Source: Branchiostoma belcheri (taxonomy: Eukaryota; Chordata; Leptocardii; Amphioxiformes; Branchiostomatidae). From it: a DNA stretch of 64,000 nucleotides. Positions 56,831-64,000 of the stretch are shown here, in pieces (position 1 is the first letter of the stretch; each line of letters starts with the position of its first letter). The position numbers were made by a program, and so were the translations under genes. The DNA is taken from contig NW_017804675.1 in assembly GCF_001625305.1 (NCBI RefSeq), positions 662,578-726,577 of the forward strand. The letters are read 5' to 3'. Below the pieces are notes generated by a model, which saw only the letters and a list, made by a program, of their open reading frames with translations, was not told the origin of the DNA and made no database searches.

Positions 56831-57599
56831 CCGTGTGTCAGGTTAGGAGAGATGGAGTGTTTTTCTCGGTCCTCAGAGGGTTAATGGGGGCATGATGGAT
56901 CGACAAAAGGACTTGTTAGTAAAAGGCAGGGAGACATTTATTTCAAAAGAGGTTTTGGGAACAGACAGATGTACTTGTAGTAAGTAGGTACATTGTATAT
57001 ATGCACTGTTTTTTATGCATATATGCATACTGGAAATAAAATATATATTCGCACTAAGGTATTGCACGTGTCAGGCAATCACATTAATTTGTTGGTTAGA
57101 GTGAAATGTTTTGAAGCTATTATAAATGTAGATGTCATTATGATAACGATATAAGAGTTACTTGACAAATTTTTAAATGGGGTAATTTCTTAGTTATTTC
57201 TCACACAATGAACACAATGAAGCCACATTCATAGGCTGTGCAGTGTAACAAGGTACATGTAGATTTACATGTAACTTGTATATATTTATTCTAAAAAAAG
57301 ACCAAAATCAATGCCTTCAATCTTTTGATTGATCAAGATACCCAATACCCAAATATAAAGATCTATCTATCTTGCACTGTAGTTTGTTTCTAATGTATGA
57401 AATGATGGAAAATATTGGAAAACCAACAAAATAAATTTATGTGGCCTAATCCCTCTGTACTGCCATAATAGAATGGCAATAGCGGTAAACCAGAGGAAAC
57501 ACCCAGTAAAGTTCACCTGAGAACACTGACAGATGTTTGGATGACCTCATGACCTCTGACACCTGATCCAACCCCAGTCAGCATACCTCCAACTTCCTT

Positions 57600-58140
57600 C
57601 TCTTTATTAGCTGCCAATCTTAATGTTTGGTACACACTGAGTTGACGATATTCAGCCGATTTACACACTGTTTTGTACATACTGAGTCGGTAAAATTCAG
57701 AACTGATTTACACTACAACTGTGTACGCATACGAACATGCAAAAACTTACAAAAACTGCCTCAAACTTCCTTCTCTTTATTAGCTGCCAATCTGCATGTT
57801 TTGGACACACTGAGTCTGCGAAATTCAGACCTGATATACACGTAACAATGGGAAAAACTTACTCTTTATTTGTATTAGGTACCAATCTGCATGTTTTGGA
57901 CACACTGAGTTGACGAAATTCAGAACTGATTTACACGCTGGGAAAAACCTTACGGTAAAAAAAGGGCAAAGGAAGCAAGCATACAAAAAGTTACAAAAAC
58001 TTTCTCTGTATTTATATTAGGTGCCAATCTTCGTATTTTGTACACACTGAGTCAACGAAATTCTGACCGGAGTGGTTTTCATACACTTGTGTGCGTACGC
58101 AATTTTGACATGTTTTGTACACACTGAGTCGGGGAAATCT
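57600..58140. repeat. Degenerate tandem repeat around GTACACACTGAGTYGACGAAA
   Basis: TTAGSTGCCAATCTKCATGTT, GTACACACTGAGTYGACG and AATTCAGANCTGATTTACAC recur about five times with variable spacing. The inverse single copy is at about 43060-43130. Confidence 0.85.
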
Positions 58141-58889
58141 AACTTCTTCATGAGTCATTGGTTTCTGGTTGTTGTACTTAATGATTTTATTTGAGGTGCT
58201 GTGATGGTTTGAAGGTGTAGAAAAGCAATTTAGAGAGTTTTCTACTTAAACTTCTACTTAAACGTGTATGGTATGTACTAATTAATTTGTGGTGAGTTGA
58301 ACACTACAAATGTAGCATGCCTTATTTTGAGGATGTGAAATTGTCTAAAACATGCTGACAGAGCTTTGAAAAATTTCTGAACAAAGAAAATGTTTTGGTC
58401 GAAACTTAACAATGAAAGTATGCTGAGTTTTTTGTTGTTGGTATCGCAATGACTCATGGGAACAGAGAAACTGACATACATGTAACACTAAAATTAGACC
58501 TTTTAACAAATTCTGAACAAAGACCTTGTTTTGGTTGAAAGTTAACAATGAAAGTGTGCTGACACATTTGTTGTGCGTATTGCAATGACTCATTCAAACC
58601 AAGGAACTCACAGTCACGCAGTCAACACACTTTCTCGGTTACATACATGACATTTAATGCGACTTAAAAACCTCCCTGTACAGAGATATTAAAGTTTAAT
58701 GTTGCAGTACAAAATTGTCAAAAATCTGTGGTCTTCACACTGGAATACAAACATTATTCATGTAACTGAGGACTTATGTTTTTTTAAAATTGGATTTTCC
58801 CCCTTTCCCCATATGTAGGTCATATACCTGAATTAATGTGTCCTTCATCGAAAGCAGAATGGCTGGAAATTTAGTTAGTTAGTCCCAGT

Positions 58890-59160
58890 TTTCTTCGAAT
58901 CCTTGTCCTGGATAGGAAAGTAAAATCTCTAATCACGGACGGGAAGTGCAGCAAATTAGTGATTCCGTTAGCGTCGGGGGGACGAGGTGGCCTTGGGTTG
59001 CTGATTGGGCGAGGTTATAGCCCATTCCAGCCCGAAATGGAACGATCCAAGCCGATCTGTCAAAATTAAGACGGGAAATGGTTCAACCCTGAATCTTGTC
59101 AGGAGCAGGAGAGCGGGCCGCTAGCTCGGGTTTAGCTCATGCTCAGATCAAAGAGCTCGT
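58890..59160. promoter_or_regulatory. Candidate cis-regulatory island
   Basis: AATCACGGACGGGAAGTGC, TTCCGTTAGCGTCGGGGGGA, GGGCCGCTAGCTCGG within AT-rich DNA; ATTAGTGATT and CAAAATTAAG sites nearby. Inference only. Confidence 0.3.
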
Positions 59161-59178
59161 ATGTAAAGGTATTAGGCT

Positions 59179-59440
59179 GTAATTGTAAGTCATTGTAGGT
59201 CTGGTTCAAGTTTTTACTTGTTTGTGGTTCCTTGGCATCAAACATTTGCAAGCAACAAAAAAAGAAAAAAAAGTTTTACCTGAAAGTTTTGGTTAAGGTT
59301 TAGTGTTTAGATTTATTTTGATTGTAAGTTAATGTGGGGCTGCTTCAAGTTTTGTTTGTGTTTCTAGTTCTTTGGCATCAAATATTTGCAGCAGACATAC
59401 AGAACAAGGAAGGGGTTTTCAACTTGGCAAAGGTATAAGG
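59179..59440. repeat. ~138-bp local duplication
   Basis: ATTGTAAGTYAWTGTRGG, TTCAAGTTTT, CCTTGGCATCAAACATTTGC (second copy TCTTTGGCATCAAATATTTGC) occur in the same order twice. Confidence 0.85.
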
Positions 59441-59857
59441 TAGTGTTTAATGGTTGATTATTGTAGGATGGATCAAACTTTTCCGAGGGTTATTTACGAC
59501 TTGTTTGGAAAATTTTTTTTTTATAAAATCCACTATATTATAATGAAATCATAACAGGAATCATTGAGCTGTATTGTGAACTTTTTACTTTACTTTACTT
59601 TACTCACTTGTAAAAAAAAAATAGTGACTGATTGTAGTCTTAACATGTTTTACCTGTTTTGCACACACCCTAGATTTTTCTCAGTCAAACTGAAGGTCAG
59701 TGTTCACTCCTCCCCAATAATACCCGTAACAGAGTTTGTTAGCCTGATTCTGTGGAAAATTATACCCCAGCCTTCCCCACTCAGGAACCCTTTCTGCCTT
59801 AATTATTCCTTCAAGTGGTCAATTTACGACCAGGCCAACTTGCACCATGCATACTGC

Positions 59858-60286
59858 ATGAGACTGCACAGGTTTGATTATTGGTGTTGAGGGCTCAAAA
59901 TTTTTTAGAATAGGTGCACTGGTGCACACAACCTAAAGAATTAGGTGCAAAAAAAATATCTTAGGTGCACCGTATCAAACAAAACCTATTTGCAGGTCTT
60001 ACTGCTCCTCTTCTGAGTTTGACTCTAAAATGGGAGCTTACTTTGAAATCTTAAACAAGTACTATAACAAAGATTTTATTATTTTTCTGACACTTAGATG
60101 CTAGGAATATCCTGCATACTATTATAATTTGATATGTACAAAAATACCTAAAAGAATATTTAGGTGCACTGGTGCACCCACAGAAAAAATTGGGTGCACA
60201 ACTCCAATTTTGGGTGCACTAAGGTGCACATGCACCCAGTGTTTCCAGCCCTGATGAGATTGCACGAGTTTGATTATTGGTGTCGA
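59858..60286. mobile_element. CAGGGCT-family MITE between 33-bp direct repeats
   Basis: Element 59891-60253 opens GGGCTCAAAATTTTTTAG and closes with the inverse of CAGGGCTGGAAACACTGGG. ATGAGACTGCACAGG...GGTGTTGA (59858-59890) is repeated as ATGAGATTGCACGAG...GGTGTCGA (60254-60286), 29 of 33 equal. Both abut the element. Confidence 0.85.
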
Positions 60287-62409
60287 GGGCAGCCCCCACT
60301 TAACATATTGATTAGCCTGTGCAATTTATAAGTGCCGGGGTTATCATTGGAAAGTGTTAAAGCGTGGCAGGGCGATTTTGGAGGGCAGATGATGGCGTGA
60401 TAAGTGTGCTAAAGAGACTGGGATAAAGTGGTGGTAATAACCGTTGAAGGCGTGAGGGTAGTCTTTGGAACATCAGGGGTTCTTCTAGGTTCTTTTAGGT
60501 GATTATAGGTAAAGGTAGGTTTCAGCTAGGCGTGAGAAATCAAAGATCTCATAGCTTCGTGATGTACATGTAAGGGAATTTCTCGTCTTATAAGTTAGTG
60601 AATTTCTCTCTGATTCTGCCTAATAAAATACACATTTCTTACTGGCTTCTATAATAAAGGCAACGGGCATGCATGCAAATGTATAACAACAAATGAGATA
60701 ACCTTTTATGGGATATCTCTGGCATGAAAATAATACTGTAAAATAATTTAATTTTGTGACACATTTTGTGGCTTTTGCATGAATATTCAGAACTCATCGT
60801 ATCTTTGAGTTTACAGGTGGTACAAGGAAAACAACCTAAAATTCCAGTCTCAATTCCAGTTTACAGTCTCAATTCATCCAGAAGCAGATGTATACATAGA
60901 GGCATGCTATGGCATCTTTTGGAAATTAGGCTGGTAAAAATTAGAGTGATTGTCCCCCCCCCCCTCCTCACACTAATCATTCCCACCCATCCCCATGATG
61001 AGTACAAGCTCTGGTCCCTCCCTCATGGGGTTAAAGTGTCTGCTCTCTCCTGCCCCCCTTGGGTGATGATGGGTTAATAATTGGTCTGGTGATCATCACT
61101 TGACCATAGGGGAGGGTGGGATGAACTAGATACTGCCTACCAGGTGGTCCCAGCAAAACTTGGATATTTTTCAGTGGATCTTGGACAAGGTTGTATCAGA
61201 ATTTTGCCTGTTGCAGACGATATCTTTTCCGACCCAACATTTGAAAACAGTAGACAGATGACATAATGAAATACATGAATATGACCTTAAAAACAAGATG
61301 TCTTATGTACAGGTTCAACTTTTCTTGTCTTAATTAAGACCATTTTTAGTGTAAGAACCGATGGAGCTTGCAACTTACATGTATCTTGAATACAAATAAA
61401 AAGGATATTTCTCTACAATAAACACTCATCTCCTATCTTATTTAGGTTACAATATTGTTAGTGCCCTCTCAACCCCAGTAGGTGGTCCCTGCCTCCTGCT
61501 CTTAGCTTATCAGTATAGTGAGGACCAAACTGCAGAGATATGATAAGATAACAGAGGTGATGAATTAACTTCATGGTACCTTACAGCTCTTCCTGTCAGC
61601 ACTGTTGATAAGCTGACCTCATTAACCTAATTAATGAAGTGTTCCAGATTTCACTAATTAAGAATTTGTCAACCATTTTCTTCAAATATGTTCTTCTCTT
61701 TGTCTAAATATCTGTTTTGACCATATTTTACATCTTTTTACTTCTATATCTGTCAGCATACCAGTAATACACTTTTCTAGCACTTCCAAAGTTCAGCAAT
61801 ATTATCTTTATGTAAAAGAACATTCTAAAGAAGTCGCTTCCAAAGCTTTACACAAGACAACTTAATTTACCGTTAAGCATTGCCAGCCTACCCGAATTTA
61901 CTAACCCTCCTAAATTTACTGTTAAGTATTTTCAGGATCCCCCCATGCAGGCCCTCATTCAGATTAGCCCTATCAGACTATTCAGAGCCCACTTCTTCCC
62001 TCAGTCTGTCTTGAAAGTAAAAACCGATATCTTTTCTCCAGGTGGACAAATTGACCTGATTGAAGAAAATCCATACTGAGTTATAAGACAGAACCCTCCT
62101 GACCTAAGACAGTCTTGAGGGCCTCCTTGGGTTGACTCCTTATCTCTGAACGCTCCTTGAGACATTTTCTCTCTCAAGTGCTGACAGGGAAATGTCTTGA
62201 AGACAAACTACAGCATGATAAGACATTGGGCTAGTGCCTTATCTTGATAAGATGTTCTGGAGGTTAAATAAGAAGTCTATAGGGAGGAGAGTCTGTTTCT
62301 TGTATCTGTCATAGATAAAATCTTATACAATTTGTCAATACAGACTGTTTATAAAACTGGGATTTTCAATAATTTATCTTTTATTAAATGATTTTATTAA
62401 TTATTAAAT

Positions 62410-62860
62410 TTCTAGCCGGTGTAGGCCCTGGAAACAGTCTGGCATCCAGGCTACTACATGTTGGCCCTAGAGCTGAAAAACAGGCTTGGATATAGTCTGG
62501 GGTCCAGGCTAACATGTAGTACCAACAGGGAAATGGTTATTTGTGGAACCTCAACCCCAGACTGATAACCTCCCAACCTGACAAACTGCAGGACCTACAG
62601 AACACAGTCTGCATTCCTGTTAGCCTGGTTGCCAGACCCATAGGATACTAGGCCCAAAAATGAGGGGCGGTCTGTGGTATAATTTCCTTGCATTCATGCT
62701 GGCTCTAGAGCCAAGGAACTGGCCTGTGTAAGGCCTGGAAACAATCTGTGACCCAGACTACAAATTTGTCTGTGTGGGCCCTGGAAACAGTCTGCGACCC
62801 AGGCTAGAAAATTGCCTGTTCAGGCCCTGGAAACAGTCTGGCTGCCAGGCTACATTCCTG
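62410..62860. repeat. Repeats of GGCCCTGGAAACAGTCTG ... CCAGGCTA
   Basis: At least five degenerate copies of a short unit (GGCCCTGGAAACAGTCTG, about 15-20 nt, CCAGGCTA), in part separated by AAATTTG or CATG stretches, cluster here. A related fragment is at 52655-52705. Confidence 0.8.
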
Positions 62861-63889
62861 TGTGGTCTAACTTCAGGAAACCTCCCCACCACAAGTGAGC
62901 CACACTCAGGCCAGGTTGTACACTGGGGGAAAAGGCAGATCTGGTCCATGAAAATATTTTGATTCCCAATGAGGAAACCACCCTGTGAGATATGAGGCCT
63001 CGGGCATAGAAGGAATTCTGGTTTAATTATTAAAGTCTAAAAGGAATTCTGAAACTCTTTCCTGCATGAATTGAGTGGTAATATTTATTGACCTCAACAT
63101 AATATGAAAGATGTAACTAAAATACTTCTCATTTTCCTATGCCCTTAAAGGATGTTACTACATAAATTTCTGCCGACCCAAAATAGGTTTCCAAGTTACT
63201 TTTGTAACAAAACTATTTTCTCATAAAAAAATGAAAGAAGCTCCAGCGGAATTGTATCCAGTGATTTAAATGTATTTTTTTTAGATATCTCCCCTTCTTC
63301 ATTTTTTACCCTGCATTTCACTAAAACAATTAAGTGTTTCACAAAGTCCAGAAAATATTATTACCTCGATAAGTTTAAAATGGAACCTGCCCAAGTCCAG
63401 AGAGGGTATTTAAGGGGGTTTCTATCCTATCATTTTGATAAGATTTTGCATTAAGCCTTAACACCTTTCAGTCTTTATTCTTTTACACCTAGATCAAATG
63501 CAATTTTATTCTTTAAACCTAAAATATACCCTTTAATTTTAAAGACAGGAATCCTCAACCTCCACATACAGACCCTCCTTAGGGCGTGGCTGCCACTTTC
63601 CCCATAGAACAAACACCCCTATCCCACCCTCACCACCACTCAATACATGAACACCCAGGGACACTATCAAACATCCCCCCATAGATAACATGTCCATTTG
63701 ACAAGTGTCTTCGCCATGCTTGGTAGAGCTGATATTGCTTTATGTGGCCAGAATTCTGATTTCTGGAGTGCCAGACTCGTCTACTGGGACCTCCAGGTAT
63801 ACAAGATCAATGGAAAACATGGAAGGAATGAAAAGAGTGGTGCTAGAGGAAACTGATGGCTTGTGTGCTAACATATATCTATAGGCATA

Positions 63890-64000
63890 GGTGAAATACC
63901 ACCTGCATATGCAGGTTATTGCAGGTAAAATAGGGGCTGTGCAGGTACAGGTGCATTTCTGATATCCACCTGCACCAAACCTGCAAATGATAGAACTAGA
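63890..64000. repeat. ACCTGCA/TGCAGGT-rich element, cut by window end
   Basis: GAAATACCACCTGCATATGC followed by several GCAGGT motifs and CACCTGCACCAAACCTGC resembles the ACCTGCACC-containing element duplicated at 29126-29575. It may be one end of a CAGGGCTC-related transposon. Confidence 0.45.

Larger units (their letters stand above)
31320..64000 (+). other. Eph intron 3, open at the window end (>32.6 kb)
   Basis: After the exon 3 donor I found no segment resembling the next Eph exon (about 50 residues, Cys-rich), so the intron appears to run off the window. Transposons, duplications and islands in it are listed separately. Segments 32225-32930, 33080-34000, 34620-35440, 36360-37580, 38400-39350, 43400-43980, 44440-45100, 53210-53850, 54660-55580, 56880-57600, 58140-58890, 60450-62400 and 62960-63880 hold no gene, RNA or named repeat that I can support. 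Confidence 0.65.

Noticed and set aside
19550-60290. Assembly mis-joins of two haplotypes as the cause of long flanking repeats
   Set aside because: A mis-join would place the second copy at arbitrary points, whereas most repeats start and stop at the transposon ends. Not excluded without reads, so kept as a test and not as the explanation.
1-64000. CRISPR array, operons or bacterial signals
   Set aside because: None seen; the spliced receptor gene, LINE, gypsy and MITEs show an animal genome.

Overview
This 64 kb window reads as one invertebrate chordate locus, most likely cephalochordate (Branchiostoma, amphioxus). It carries the 5' part of a single Eph receptor tyrosine kinase gene on the + strand, spread over at least 29 kb of repeat-rich introns. 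The lineage call is an inference from three things: the Eph protein and its exon layout, CpG-rich exons in AT-rich introns, and a high load of short MITEs and local duplications with frequent TACATGTA palindromes. It is not proven. No bacterial, viral or organellar features are seen, and no tRNA or rRNA gene.

Layout. Positions 1-510 hold three abutting minisatellites. Positions 1065-1680 hold a broken LINE reverse-transcriptase fragment on the minus strand. Exon 1 (2778-2862) encodes the signal peptide. Exon 2 (18108-18181) and exon 3 (30647-31319) encode the complete ephrin-binding domain and the first part of the Cys-rich region. All splice phases agree (1, 0, 1). The rest of the receptor (remaining Cys-rich region, FN3 repeats, TM, kinase, SAM) is not in the window, so intron 3 is longer than 32.6 kb. 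Intron 3 contains a nearly intact Ty3/gypsy LTR retrotransposon on the minus strand (47395-52487). Its two 208-bp LTRs look identical, it has a 5-bp target duplication (CATGT), a PBS and a PPT, and one frameshift inside RT.

The introns contain at least five MITE-like families. They are a GGCCTAGG-ended family (six loci), a CAGGGCTC-ended family rich in GGTGCACC, hAT-like TAGCCTC elements, Harbinger-like GGCCACACC elements with TAA/TTA target duplications, and a Tc1-like GAGTC element with TA duplications. There are also foldback palindromes, many local duplications with 140-200 bp spacing, and isolated CpG-preserving islands that look like candidate cis-regulatory modules.

The most unusual pattern is that MITEs of at least three unrelated families sit exactly between direct repeats of host sequence 17-71 bp long. 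These are far longer than the 2-10 bp duplications known for such transposons, and their divergence ranges from about 2% to about 25% and more, as if they formed at different times. Other points worth checking are four introns-wide loci with RFX X-box palindromes, a dense nuclear-receptor half-site cluster with a perfect IR1, and a hammerhead-like core inside a retroelement remnant.
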